A DNA stretch of 64,000 bases from Trichobilharzia szidati (Eukaryota; Platyhelminthes; Trematoda; Strigeidida; Schistosomatidae), in contig OX235274.1 in NCBI GenBank assembly GCA_944472155.2, positions 32,982,052 to 33,046,051 of the forward strand. Direction: 5' to 3'. The notes beneath the pieces were generated by a model. The model worked only from the letters and a program-made list of their open reading frames with translations, did not search any database and was not told the origin of the DNA. Shown here piece by piece: positions 22,735 to 33,843 of the stretch. Both the position numbers and the translations under genes were made by a program. Numbering within the stretch: position 1 is the first letter of the stretch; every line of letters starts with the position of its first letter.

Positions 22735-23290
22735 CACGGATTGATGTCAGTCAGAGAACCATTGAAAACCAGCTTGGAATACTGCACAGCTGTTTTATCC
22801 TAGTTTGTGACTCATCGAAAGTACGCATCCACCACCACGATTAGAACCCACAACCTTCTGGTGACAAGGCAAGCTGGCTCGTATACCATCCAGCCATTAG
22901 GACCCGATTCAATGGCCAGTGCATAAATTCTAGCTTCTACCAAGTCGTGACTAGTGAGGTCCATCCAATCAAGTGTGAGGATGGATTTCCCACCGACGAC
23001 ATAGGTTGGGGTCGCGCTAAATCACGAATTGGTAGAAGTTAGAATTCAAGGAATGCCCATTAAATCGGGTCCCAGTGGCTGAATGGTATACGAGCCAGCT
23101 TGCCTTGTAACCGGAAGGTCCTGGGTTCGAATCCCAGTGGGTGCGGACTGCCAATGATTCCCAAACCAATGGGACTAGACAGCTGTCCAGCACTCCAAGC
23201 TGGTTTCCCAATGATTCTCTAACTGATATCAATCTGTGATCAACTCGTAATAAAAAACTAATCCTTACAAACCAACTATAGAAAATTATA
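22735..23290. repeat. T1 SINE head-to-head dimer
   Basis: 22735-22940 is T1 in minus orientation and 22941-23290 is T1 in plus orientation. The tails point outward at both ends (CCACGGATTGATGTCAG at left, GATATCAATCTGTGATC at right). The plus unit has a good B box (GGGTTCGAATCC at 23121-23132). Confidence 0.8.
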
Positions 23291-24229
23291 AGTTTAGACG
23301 AAATTGTTACAAGTGCTTACTTATAGTGAGGATACGGGAAATAGAAGTAATAATAATAATAATAATAATAAACATGAGATTAGGTCAGTTAGTTAGTCAG
23401 TTGATTAACTTGTTCACCGTCTATCCATCTCCTTTAGCGCGCATACTTTCCGGCTAACTTTATCCTCTCCCTTTTTTCATCATCATCATCATCGCATACA
23501 TCCGTGTAAACAAATACACACAAAGAAACATTAAAGACTGAAAATTATTCATTTGACCGTTGAAAATAAGGTCACTACTTACTTACTATTCCTCTTAGTC
23601 TATTTGCTCATCTGTTTCTCTGTCTATCTCTCCTGTCTCCACTTCTGCTCCTGTTTGCACTGATGGGTGAAGCATCAACTAGTTTGTTATTAGGCAGAGT
23701 TAACAAACATTCTAATGGGGCAGTTAGATGACACACACACACAAGGGCAATTTAGTGAGGATGACGATTATATTGATAATAATAATAATAATAATGATCA
23801 TTAAGCATAATAATTTTCTTTCTTATTTGTGAAGGAGGAGTATATTTTAGCAATTAACTAAGGTCAGTAAAGTTCAACCATGAAATCATTTAATAAATAA
23901 TTTAAAATTTTCTTTCCTATCCAATGTTATAATTGTCATTATCCTACCCGCCTTTATTTCACTATTCAGTATTATTATTATTATTAATATTATCTACTAT
24001 TTTTCTACCCTATTAAATGATTACATGTTAATTACTACTATTTAGCTAGAAAAACAGATGATTATATTGACATAATGACCTTTATGTTCTTTCTTCATTT
24101 TAACTGTTGATTATGACAATGATGGATGAAAAGTTTTACATTGTGTTAACACATGTTTCCGTAATAAAATTTTTTTTTAAAAAAAAGAACTCCATGCGAT
24201 CAACAAGTTATTGACTTAAACAGCAATTA
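23291..24229. other. AT-rich spacer with microsatellites
   Basis: Contains AAT repeats at about 23349-23371 and 23780-23795, a CAT run at about 23478-23496, and an AC run at about 23733-23744. No gene recognised. Confidence 0.55.
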
Positions 24230-24239
24230 CAACAGCGGG

Positions 24240-25310
24240 GTGGAGGATTTCAACATGAGCTGACATCCATTAGAGAAGCATTGGAAAACCAGAGGGGAGT
24301 ACTGGACAGCTGTTTCGTCAGCCTAGTTTGGGACTCTTCATCAGTACACATCCACCCCAACTGGGTTCAAACCCAGGACCTTCAGGTTACAAGGCGAGCG
24401 AGCTCGTAGACCGTTGAGCCACTGGCCAGTCCATGAATTCCAACTTCTGTCAATTCACGACTCAGCGCGACCATTTCGCAATGTCTTCTTCGATGAGTTA
24501 CTGCCTCATCTTCAACCAATACTTGAAAATTACAATGATAATTAGTTATTCAAAGCTTCAGTTGTTAGATGTTAATCACGAACACATACACACACAACAG
24601 TTGGAGAGATCATTGAAAACCAGAATAGAGCATTGGACGGATGTTTCGTCCTTGTCTGGGACTCCTCATCAGTACAGAGCCACGATCTCACCACCAGTGA
24701 TAGAAAGTGGTACCTTATGAGACCAACCTCGTTGAACACTCAACCATTTCGGTTGGAATGAAGTGACTCCGGAATTTTAACTTTGTCAACTCGTGATATA
24801 GTGCTACTGTCGCTAATGGCTTTCGATGAGCAAACAATGCACTTTAACGTGGTGGACCCTTCTAGTCACGACTTCCCATTGAAGCGTCATGAAATTCATC
24901 CAGTAGCCATCAGTTAGTTAGCGGTTGATATAAACATTACAGAAGTTGTTAGGATTTTGGATTAAATGATCAGTCGCTAACTCACTGATGATTACTGGGT
25001 GAATTTTCCAAAGCTGCAGCGGAAAGTCGTGACTAGTAGGGTTTACTATATCAAGGTGAATTCGATACTCGTCGAAGACAGTGGCGAGGGCAGCGGCATA
25101 TCACGAATTAACGGTTTAGAATCGGGGATTTATTAAATTCTCGCTCAGGTATCGTAACCTGAAGGTCCTCGGTTCGATCCCTGGTAGAGTTTTGGGTGTG
25201 CGCCGATGAGGAGTCCCAAGCAAAGACTGAAGAGCTGTCCAGTGCCCCAGCTCATTTTCAATAATTGCTTCAAGCGGTGTTGGTTGGTGAGGAAGTCTGC
25301 AATGCAATTA
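24240..25310. repeat. T1 SINE cluster: minus, minus, plus
   Basis: 24240-24500 is a minus unit with the tRNA-like part (complement of GGGTTCAAACCC). 24560-24905 is an older minus unit that keeps paired GTACTG and GTCC/GGAC stems in diverged form. 24906-25310 is a plus unit with CCTCGGTTCGATCC and a GCCGATGAGGAGTCCC segment. The second and third units meet head to head near 24905. Confidence 0.72.
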
Positions 25311-25334
25311 ATCCAAATTTCCGGTAAATCTTGA

Positions 25335-25470
25335 ATTCTAACTATGTAAAATACCTGCGAGCAGTGGAATCAAGGATAGGTAGTTTGTCCCATTTCACAA
25401 TCGTCATTTGGATGTACCTGAATTCCCAAGTGAGTGAACGTGTTCTCACTGAGGCTCCAAACCAGTACTT
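25335..25470 (-). repeat. HS (Sm-alpha-like) hammerhead SINE, degenerate
   Basis: The complement shows ACATCC then AATGACGAT, a TGGGAC stem strand, and CTTGATTCCACTGC, in the order of the known schistosome hammerhead. Core positions C3 and G12 are changed, so self-cleavage is not expected. Confidence 0.68.
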
Positions 25471-25654
25471 ATCGCTTCAAACTCTGAAGCGTTATACACC
25501 AGAGTACTTGGGCTACAGTAGCCACCTCTTGTGTAATGAGCATCAATTATTGGTTATTTTTAGGTCAGATTTGATTTTCCCATCGATTGTATAGACCCAA
25601 ATGGTCAGACCCTGAGTTAACATATCGGCTTTTAGTAAAGAGGCCGTGATGATA

Positions 25655-25795
25655 TCTGAGGATTAACTTGTGTGGAATGCACTCGAGTGTGGATCTCGTC
25701 CACTCTGGGACTCATCAGCTGGATGAAATCGCATTTTTGTCCAATCAGTCAGTGGGGAAATCAAAATTGACTCCTCTATGTAACAGATTTTAACA
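25655..25795 (-). repeat. HS (Sm-alpha-like) hammerhead SINE, degenerate
   Basis: The complement contains ATCCAGCTGATGAGTCCC and GTGGACGAGATCC. The CTGATGA core is intact, but GAAA has become GAGA and the cleavage-site strand is altered. Confidence 0.68.
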
Positions 25796-26104
25796 CACAT
25801 TCAAATCATGACTAAGAAAACTTATCGACACATGCTTGACCAAACGTAGGTCATGGTGATCATAACAGATTAGTAGGCACAACCTCTATTTTTTTCTAAT
25901 TTCTTCCTGTATGCATGAATTGACTACTCTCTTAATACTTTCCACATTAATCAGATATACTTTTCATGTATTACTTTGTAGGTCAGTCTTTTTTACGCTT
26001 AGATTTGATATGGGTGTGTCTATGAATCACGAAATTCAATAAATGTTATCTAATATAACGATAAATAAGAATCCATTTTATCTCTTTTATTTGCTTGAAT
26101 GGAC
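25796..26104. other. Unannotated spacer
   Basis: AT-rich; no gene or repeat recognised. Confidence 0.45.
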
Positions 26105-27490
26105 TGTTGTAAAGCTTAGCAAGGTGGAAAAAAATCTGACTAAACTGGGCATAATGGAGAACCCATAGCAATATCATCGATTTGTTTACAATAGATGTTG
26201 AATGTGAAGTGCACATTTATAGTTCATGTTAGAAGCTTATCTTTGAGACTAGTAAATTGAATACCGATATCAGCCTGCTTTTCTAGTATCTGCTGGCATA
26301 TGAATTCCACAGTATTTACGGAAAGACTAAATGTAATCGACAGTACCTACATTTTAAAAGTTTTTGTCCAAATAGCTTCAGACACGCACTAGTCAAGATT
26401 CTGTACTATAGAGCTAGGAGAATATGCTCTGCAGAGAAATTAGAGGAAGAATTTATGATTCTCGAAAAGGTGTTGAAAAACATCTGTTGCCCTCACAGAC
26501 TGATTAACAAATGTGGGAGATGTCAAGGCTAAAATTTTAAAAAATTACAGTGTGTAAAAAGCCCATCTTCATTCAACTTGATTTTAAAGGTGAAAATACT
26601 ACAGCAATTGTCAACAGAAGATTGAGTAGGTTGCTAGCTAAAGCCTGTCTCACAGCTAAGCTGGTTCCCGTCTATCAGAAAACATGCTCTTTGGTGCAAT
26701 CAAAAAGCAACAGATATCCTTCTCACATTAACTCCAACTGTGTACATAAATTCGCAGATATCTACGGGAGCAGTTACATTGGGGGAACAGAAAGAAGGGC
26801 CATGTCAGGAAAAGCCTACGTCTCAAAGGAACAAACGCTTACAATAGTGCCATCATCAAGCATCTCCCTGATATGGGTCATGAGGTGGAAATTTCAAATT
26901 CCTTTAAAATTATCAATAGACAAATAAAGCTCAACTCTGCTCAAGTTTGCCGGAGCAATTTCAATCTAACGCTTGAAACCCCATTTGTGCGTTCAGAAAG
27001 AAGTGGTTATTAGTCCTTCTTTGCCCTGGTAACTGGATGTTTTTACTCTCTCTTTCATTTGATTACGTGATCTTTGGCTTTAACCTCACCCCCCCCTTTG
27101 ATATAGTGTAGTTTTGTTTGTACCTTGTTTCTATGATTTGAGCTGAACTCAGTACATTGTCACCCAATTTATTGGTCACTCATCATCTTAAGCATCTCCC
27201 GTCTTTATTACATAACTTCTTTACCATTGTATGCATACACTTACTTTGTTTAAACTTGACCTCCCTTTGTAAAAACAATATAAGCGTAGTTTTCTGAGCA
27301 CTGTTCACTAAATTTTGGAACTTCCTGTCAACTGACATTATGTAAAATTTGCAAATATATTAAAACTTTTCTGTACATGAACTTAATAATAGTTTATTTA
27401 GGCTGTTAGCAACTGATCAGGAGTCAACGAAATAAAAATGATGGTACCATATTATTCTGCACAAACCACTATTGTTCTTGCTTTATTCAA
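26105..27490 (+). mobile_element. Penelope-like element with GIY-YIG (copy P2)
   Basis: 5'-truncated PLE sharing coding region and 3' UTR with the minus copy at 5095-6440. The 3' end reads CTTGCTTTATTCAAG at 27478-27492. RT-derived sequence starts near 26105 and also matches the inverted fragment at 27597-27890. Confidence 0.82.
26340..27020 (+). pseudogene. PLE RT C-terminus plus GIY-YIG relic
   Basis: In order: an RT thumb piece; the linker with FIQLDFKGENTTAIVNRRLS (open at 26550-26927); then SNCVHKFADIYGSSYIGGTER, the GIY-YIG entry with the second motif intact as SYIG; and a C-terminal stretch resembling HEVEISNSFKIINRQ across a frame change near 26800. Compared with the P1 copy, the Cys residues before YIG are lost (FADIYGSS here, FTCICTSS there), which removes a feature usually conserved in PLE nucleases. 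Several stops upstream of 26550 show the RT part is dead. Confidence 0.78.
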
Positions 27491-27507
27491 GTTCCACAGT
27501 AGTCTGC

Positions 27508-27890
27508 ATCAGTGGTGATAAATTAGTGAACAGTAATAAAACATCTAAGAATAACACTTCCTTCCCAAATTGTTAAAGAAGTTTCCTAATTCACTTCTAA
27601 TTTACGTGAAGAGAATACAAATGGAAAAAAGTGTTATTCTTAGGTGTTGCCTCATGGTTCACTAATTTATCACTGATAGAAACTTCTATGGAGATGATAT
27701 GACAACATATATTATGAAAACAGGTCGATATTGGAATTCCGTTTATTAGTCTGAAGGAGATGCTTCTAACATGTACTATGAATGTGCGCTTTACATTTAA
27801 CATCTATTAGAGACAAATCTAAGGTTTTTTTTCATTTGACCCAGTTTAGTCAAATTCCCTTTATCTTGCTAAGCTATAAAGCAACCGATT
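27508..27890 (-). mobile_element. PLE RT fragment, inverted, with hairpin
   Basis: The minus frame 27597-27803 encodes TFIVHVRSISFRLINGIPIS-like residues that match the start of copy P2 on the plus strand (about 26200-26290). It starts immediately after the 3' end of P2. A ~50-bp imperfect inverted repeat lies at 27508-27559 and 27629-27677. Confidence 0.62.
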
Positions 27891-27894
27891 GAAA

Positions 27895-28180
27895 CATGTA
27901 ATAAGGAAAGATGGATTCATATTACCTTCATACTGATGGTACTTTTATTATTTTCGATCAAATAGGAGATAGGAATGAAGTGCTCATGAGATTCACTTAC
28001 GTACATCCATCAGTCATTTTCACTTTTGAAAAAGAACATAAGGGTAAATTACAATTTTCGATGTTCAACCAATCAGGAAAGAAGATGCTTCACTCAGGAT
28101 GTATGTTTATAGAAATACTACGTCTCTAGGACAATGCACACATTTCTTCAGTCCTCTAAGAATCCGATACAGAATCTTAT
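27895..28180 (+). pseudogene. PLE RT palm fragment with lost catalytic motif
   Basis: The open frame 27911-28129 reads YYLHTDGTFIIFDQ, then HPSVIFTFEKEHKGKLQFS. This is the PLE palm region, where an intact element has Tyr-X-Asp-Asp before TF/TL; here the Asp pair is reduced to Asp-Gly. After 28129 the frame is lost. It is too short to be active. Confidence 0.68.
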
Positions 28181-28189
28181 TTACACCTG

Positions 28190-28640
28190 TTTTATTGATT
28201 TTTATCATTATTCCCTTGGATTTCGAGTGGAGTGCAGAGCTTCAAAAACACATCTCCGTTTCATCCTGTTCCCTGTATTCCTGCTTAGCTAGCTTCCTGA
28301 CTGCTCATAGGTTTTCATCTCCTCCTTACACAACCTCCTCTACCTGACACTCGGATTGAGACCCAAATCGTTGTTTCCCCTTCAGTATCTATATAAAGGC
28401 CTGCCTAAAGCTGGATGTCATCCAGTGGTCTCCCCCGTGTATATCTGATTCATTTCCCCTTTCTTCGAAAAATATAATGAGCAACAGGTTTTTGGTTGGT
28501 TCGTTCCCAGAATTTCTTGTTGCTAATCCTCTCTATCTGGTCTTCACTATGGAGCCAGTGATAGCAACTGTGGATCCTTTTTTGACATTGGTACTGAGTT
28601 TCTTACCCACATATTTATAATAATTGACTTAACGTCAGTG
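28190..28640 (-). mobile_element. RTE-clade LINE 3' end, decayed
   Basis: The complement of 28200-28245 is the RTE 3' terminus (GAAGCTCTGCACTCCACTCG then AAATCCAAGGGAATAAT). The C-terminal block continues to about 28640 with broken frames. Confidence 0.75.
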
Positions 28641-28904
28641 TTGAACTAGTACCAGCAGTTTATCTGATTTCTTAAAATGTCAAAACAATTTGTGATTCAA
28701 AAGTTTAGGTATTTAAATGAATAGCTTTGAGTTTTCTGATAATAACTTTCTCACTATCACAAGATTAGAATTCCTTACATCTTGAGACTGATCACTTATT
28801 TTCATCTCTAAACTCTAAGGGGTGAAAACAAAATTCATAATCAGATAGTATTTTTTGAGAGAAATATATTAACATTTATCAAGAACATAATTTTTTACAG
28901 GATT
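28641..28904. other. AT-rich spacer
   Basis: Nothing recognised. Confidence 0.45.
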
Positions 28905-29315
28905 TCATGATGGGCTGATATTGGTTAGAGAACCACTCTTCAGTGAGATGCTCACTAGCGACTAGCCCTATTCCAGTAGGAAGTCATGACCAGTTGGGTA
29001 CAAAAGGTTGGGTGTGAGAACAAATAGTCGACGAAGACATTGGTTACTGCTAGTCGCGCTATATCGTGAATTGGCAGAAGTTGGAATTCGTGGACTGGTA
29101 ATTGGATCGGGTCCGAGTGGCTTGATGGTCTACGAGCTCGTCTTGTAACCGGGAGATAATGGGTTTGAACCCTGGTGGTGGGTGAGCACTGATCAAGAAC
29201 TTGAACGAAACAGCTATGCAGTACTCCTAGTTGTTCCAGTGGTTTTCTAACTGATGTCAGCTCACGATGAAATCCTGCAACCAATCAAATCAAATCCCTA
29301 CAAACCAACACTTGA
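28905..29315. repeat. T1 SINE: minus tail joined to full plus unit
   Basis: 28905-28945 is the complementary tail (ATGATGGGCTGATATTGG). 28946-29315 is a plus unit with GAGTGGCTTGATGGTCTACG (A-box part) and GGGTTTGAACCC (B-box part), then a degenerate hammerhead-shaped segment and a tail ending AAATCCTGCAACC. Confidence 0.75.
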
Positions 29316-29785
29316 AGAATTGTTTTGCAATAGTAAATTAAGAGTTATACAATAGTTCCAGCTATGAACTCACTACTTTGACTATATTTAGCAATGAGAG
29401 GACTTTTTAACTCCTATATTTATCTATTCTACACTATAAATCATATATTTATCGCAATCAAAAATTCACGATACACTTTAACGTTCAATTAGTTAGTATC
29501 TTGCATTATTTTGTTATATATCTACCTTGTAAGCTATTATTAATGATTTCCTTAATGCCCTTAATGATAGTAATGTAAGTAGATAAACCCTAGAAGGAAA
29601 CTGTAGCACTTATCAGGTATATGAATGTATATGAAAGCAAAACTTCCATTATAATGGTAGTCCACATACAAAATTAAGAGTTGTAAAGGAGAAAACGCCC
29701 ACCTGCAATATATTTATCAGTTCTACCAATTTTCTTGTTATTAATATCAGAAAATTTCTTTCAATTTATACTATGAAGCTAATTC
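29316..29785. other. AT-rich spacer
   Basis: Nothing recognised. Confidence 0.45.
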
Positions 29786-29789
29786 TAGA

Positions 29790-30065
29790 GATCCGGTCAC
29801 TTTTTCATTAATTGTACTGAGTCATGGTCAGTAAGATTTTACCATATCAAAGTGGAGTGGATGCTTATCAGAGGTACTGGTTGAGGTAGCTGTATACCAC
29901 GACTTGACAGAAGCTAGAATCCACTGGTCACTGGATTCCGACTCAAATGGCTGAATAGTCAACAAGCTTGGTCTTGTCTCCTGAGGGTTCTGGGTTCGAT
30001 TTTCTAGAGGGTTGTGGATGTAACGGAGTAATTGTTTGGAAAATCCCAGGTGAATGATCTAACTA
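29790..30065 (+). repeat. T1 SINE, degenerate
   Basis: Recognised by CACGACTTGACAGAAGCTAG, the ATGGCTGAATAGTCAAC block and the B-box-like TTCTGGGTTCGATTTTC. It runs directly into R1 copy 2. Confidence 0.6.
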
Positions 30066-30074
30066 CAATACTGA

Positions 30075-30690
30075 TACTAATTTGGATGTTTCAACCAACT
30101 TTGTAATTATTATCTGATTTTCTCCTAGACTATGTATCATTATTCGGACGTTTGTATGTCATATGTTGACTTAATCCCCATTATTATTTGTCTTTGTTCC
30201 TGTTTAATGTCTAATTTTAGTGCTACTCTTTGTGGTTGTGGGATTATGGTAACGATAATGCGTTGTGTAACGACTGTGATTTTGTTTAAGTGAGTCAAGG
30301 TGGTTCTGACCTAGGACTGCCTAAGGAAATTATTGGTGATTGATTGCTTCTGACTCAGTTTTCATCCTACCTTGTTAGGAATAATCTACTTGATCCTCAG
30401 GTATTTCCTAACGTTGATTTTCGGTTAACTAGTTTTGTTCTAAGGTACTTGCTTTGAACCTGAAAGATCTCTTGATTTTACAGCTGTTTAACGGTACCGT
30501 TGAGATAATTTTAAGTTTCTGATGTTATATTCTATGAAGAAAACCACAGATCTGTCGTCTAGCATCCATCTTTTTGCTGTTTTGGGGACATTTTGTAGCT
30601 GTGCCTCTCTATAGGAAGTTTCGGACAGCTATTTACTAGGATGCGAAGGTCAGTCCCACGAGTTCTGACGACAACGAGTCACTTTTAGTC
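30075..30690 (+). repeat. R1 unclassified dispersed repeat, copy 2
   Basis: Counterpart of 8567-9110 in the same orientation. Similarity runs from TTTGGATGTTTCAACCAACT (30092-30111) to the TTTTAGTCG block near 30685. Confidence 0.6.
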
Positions 30691-30844
30691 GTTATAGTGG
30701 GTGAGCAGTGCTGAACAGTCCCAAACTAGGAAATTTTCCCTGAAATCAATCCAAGTCCCTAAAAAAATCCGTGACTCTAATAAGATATAAATTGGTAATT
30801 TACTCAACAGAATTCGATTTTCATGTGTTGGTTTGTAGGGATTT

Positions 30845-31390
30845 TATTTGTTTGGTTGCAAGATTTCATCGTGAGCCGACATCAGTTAGAGAACCATTGG
30901 AAAACCTGCAGGGAGTAATGGATAGCTGTCTCGTTCTAGTTTGGGGCTCTTCACAGTATGCACCCACCATACTGAGGTTCAAACCCAGGACCTTCTGGTT
31001 ACAAGGCGAGCTAGCTCGTAGACCATTAAGCGACTGGGACCCGATCCAATGGCCAGTCCGTGAATTCCAACTTCTGCCGATTCATGATACAGTGAGACTG
31101 GCACTAGCCAGTGTCTTCGGTGAGTATTTGTCCTCACACCCGACCTACTGCACTCCAGTGGTCACGAATTCTCACTAGCACTCAGATAGCTACCTACTTA
31201 GAATAGGGCTAGTCGCTAGTGAGTATTAGATTGATACTCAAGTTTCGATTTGAAGGGACTGTATCCTGAATTCTCTGATGAAGAGTCCTAAACTGGAACG
31301 AAACAGCTTTCCAGTACTGCTCTACTTGTTTCTCAATCGTTCTCTAACTGATATCAGCTCATGATGAGATGCTGTAACCGGACTTGTATT
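30845..31390. repeat. T1 SINE head-to-head pair
   Basis: 30860-about 31165 is a minus unit with a GGGTTTGAACCT-type B box in complement. 31215-31390 is the plus 3' part (CTGATGAAGAGTCC, CGAAACAGCTTTCCAGTAC, tail). Tails face outward. Confidence 0.75.
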
Positions 31391-31827
31391 TATTTACTTA
31401 CATGTCAGATAGCTAGCTGGAAAATTGTTTAATTTTTCTTTAGATAACCTTGACTGGACAAAATAACTCGATATGCTTGGTAACAATAAATTGAGCTTGA
31501 AACTTCACCTACTTAGTAGAAAAATACCCCTGTGTGTCTCATCAGAAAAACTTGGCTAATATAGAACTTATTTGCTGTTGCTTGATTAACGATAGTATTC
31601 ACAAAGAGCATTTAGACTTCTTTAACCATACCGTCTTCACCATAACCGGTCACAATATATTTAACTGGATATTAATCTAAAGCACCTTGGTAGCAAGTAT
31701 GTTATTTCTATCTTCACTTCTTCGTACAATCAACCGGTTAGCCTTAATCTGATATGGTTTATCAGGTTTCATTACTCTAGATTAAGTCCACTGTGAGTTA
31801 GAGGGTCAATATGAAACTTTATGCCAA
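31391..31827. other. Spacer before gap, possible PLE tail
   Basis: AACAATAAATTGAGCTTGAA at 31483-31502 recurs almost exactly at 32554-32572, next to a PLE fragment. Nothing else recognised. Confidence 0.4.
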
Positions 31828-32325
31828 NNNNNNNNNNNNNNNNNNNNNNNNNNNNNNNNNNNNNNNNNNNNNNNNNNNNNNNNNNNNNNNNNNNNNNNNN
31901 NNNNNNNNNNNNNNNNNNNNNNNNNNNNNNNNNNNNNNNNNNNNNNNNNNNNNNNNNNNNNNNNNNNNNNNNNNNNNNNNNNNNNNNNNNNNNNNNNNNN
32001 NNNNNNNNNNNNNNNNNNNNNNNNNNNNNNNNNNNNNNNNNNNNNNNNNNNNNNNNNNNNNNNNNNNNNNNNNNNNNNNNNNNNNNNNNNNNNNNNNNNN
32101 NNNNNNNNNNNNNNNNNNNNNNNNNNNNNNNNNNNNNNNNNNNNNNNNNNNNNNNNNNNNNNNNNNNNNNNNNNNNNNNNNNNNNNNNNNNNNNNNNNNN
32201 NNNNNNNNNNNNNNNNNNNNNNNNNNNNNNNNNNNNNNNNNNNNNNNNNNNNNNNNNNNNNNNNNNNNNNNNNNNNNNNNNNNNNNNNNNNNNNNNNNNN
32301 NNNNNNNNNNNNNNNNNNNNNNNNN
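31828..32325. other. Assembly gap (498 N)
   Basis: Unresolved bases. Open frames across it are artefacts. Confidence 0.99.
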
Positions 32326-32600
32326 GAGATAAGATGACAGTCTTAAAGTCTGATATAACAGAGTAGAGGAAGAGGTTGCGGCAAGAACTTTATTTATCGA
32401 ATCAACTGAAAATACGTGCAAACAGAATGATTCAACATCTGTCCACCCAGGACATCTGGAAAATTCTAATACTGCTACGACGAATGCGAAGGAAAAAAGA
32501 ACACTATAAAACTCAAGCTTTGAAGTTATACAGTCATCATTAAAGATCCGATTATGAACAATAAATTGAGTTTGAAACTTGGTCACCCAATAAGCAAAAC
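32326..32600 (+). mobile_element. PLE C-terminal fragment
   Basis: Reads TLFIESTENTCKQNDSTSVH, parallel to WFIESTPNTCNRNDSM in the PLE at 43420-44130. It ends in the tail ACAATAAATTGAGTTTGAAA. Confidence 0.55.
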
Positions 32601-32647
32601 TTCTTTACTGTGTGTGATGCATCCAATGAATAAATTAATATGGAATT

Positions 32648-33043
32648 TTGATTGGACACTAGTAACTAATGTGATGTGTTTAAGCCTTCCTTTGGTGCAG
32701 ACTGAATTCTATCATTCAGGTTTTTTTGTAATGTGGCCACCATTCTAGGTAGCTCGCTCGCCATCACTGTGCACATTGATTTGATGATATTAGGTGGTTG
32801 GAGGCAATCGGTAGTAAGTCCAGCCTGACTAAGGTTTCGTGCTAGTTGGCACTCACCAGTCAACAAGGCGTATCTGCAACCTTGAAGGAACTAATATCCC
32901 TTCTGAGATTCAAACCGGCGTCACCCAGTGAGTACTGCAGTCAGAGACGCTACCACTGAGCTATTCGGGTTCGCGGTTGACCTCCTGTACTAACACGAAA
33001 CCCAGGTCCAAGGCTTCCTGCCAATTGCCTCCAACCACCTAAT
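32648..33043. repeat. T2 SINE compound insertion with hairpin and TSD
   Basis: A minus T2 unit (tRNA-like part complementary to GAATAGCTCAGTGG) continues head-to-tail into the next unit at left, and ends at right with a short plus-strand T2 tail. Inverted arms lie at about 32788-32842 and 32995-33043. The whole is bracketed by AATATGGAATT at 32637-32647 and 33044-33054, an 11-bp target-site duplication. Confidence 0.78.
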
Positions 33044-33195
33044 AATATGGAATTACAAAAAACCACAGTATCCAAATGTTTCACACATTAGTTTATACAT
33101 TTTGATTTATTTTTACACCGATTTTTCTTGAATTGATTTATTCACTGGGAAAAACGTCTCTTCTGTTCTCTCTGTCTTTTATTTATTTAATTAAG

Positions 33196-33378
33196 GTTGC
33201 TAATGGTTACACTACTGCACTGATCGATGGAAATCCAAGTAGACTGCCTATTCGTGATGTATACTTGACGTATTTCAATGAATTGAATTATGACTTAATT
33301 CTTGGTGATGTCTGCTATAAATCGAATTTAGGAAAAGTTGTCACCTTGAAAACTAGTAATAATCTTTTGAATATTTAA
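33196..33378 (+). CDS. Probable terminal exon of an unidentified host gene
   Basis: A 60-codon open stretch ends in TAA at 33376-33378. It is preceded by a good splice acceptor: a pyrimidine-rich tract from about 33163, then ATTTAATTAAG ending at 33195. The frame after the acceptor (phase 0) reads VANGYTTALIDGNPSRLPIR, then DVYLTYFNELNYDLILGDVC. This looks like ordinary protein and unlike any transposon domain in the window. AATAAA at 33582-33587 could be the polyadenylation signal. The family is not recognised, and upstream exons could not be located among the repeats, so gene identity is open. The open frame continues upstream to 33133 only as intron read-through. Confidence 0.5.
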   Translation, partial: VANGYTTALIDGNPSRLPIRDVYLTYFNELNYDLILGDVCYKSNLGKVVTLKTSNNLLNI

Positions 33379-33843
33379 ACTATATACACAACCGCTTGAT
33401 AAATGTAAAACAGTTCAAATGAAAAAAATATTACAGAAGGATGAATAGAGAGTTAGTATATATACAAACAAAACAAAAAATTTCAGTGCAAGAACTGATA
33501 ATTACTTACACATTCTCTATGTTATGTTGTCTTATGTTGTTGTGTGTTAACAATTTCTGTATACAAAAAAAACAACAGTAAAATAAACAAATATTTATTT
33601 AAATGCTCAGTTACTGGTCTATTTGTGAGTCTGTTTTTCATTTGAACTGAGAAATTCATGACAGGAATTATTTAAAAGGTGGTTGCAGTGAAGAAAATTT
33701 TCTTTTCAACGAACTCATCAACTTGACCGCTGTACATTCGTGTATTTATACTAAATGTGTGAGAAAGTTCGAGAACTATTTCCGCTCTGAGGTCACATTA
33801 GTAAAATTACTAAGTGTAATAATCAGAAGATAGGTAGTAGTAC

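Noticed and set aside
23350..23800. CRISPR-like array from regularly spaced short repeats
   Set aside because: These are AAT, CAT and AC microsatellites without unique spacers, in a eukaryotic genome.
30771..31178. 135-codon plus-strand ORF as a gene
   Set aside because: It is read through a T1 SINE in antisense; the protein-like sequence recurs only because the repeat does.
31811..32586. Open frames of 173, 181 and 255 codons around 31.8-32.6 kb
   Set aside because: They are mostly N positions in the assembly gap and have no sequence support.
32666..32866. Minus-strand 66-codon ORF as a gene
   Set aside because: It lies wholly inside a T2 SINE insertion with defined target-site duplications.
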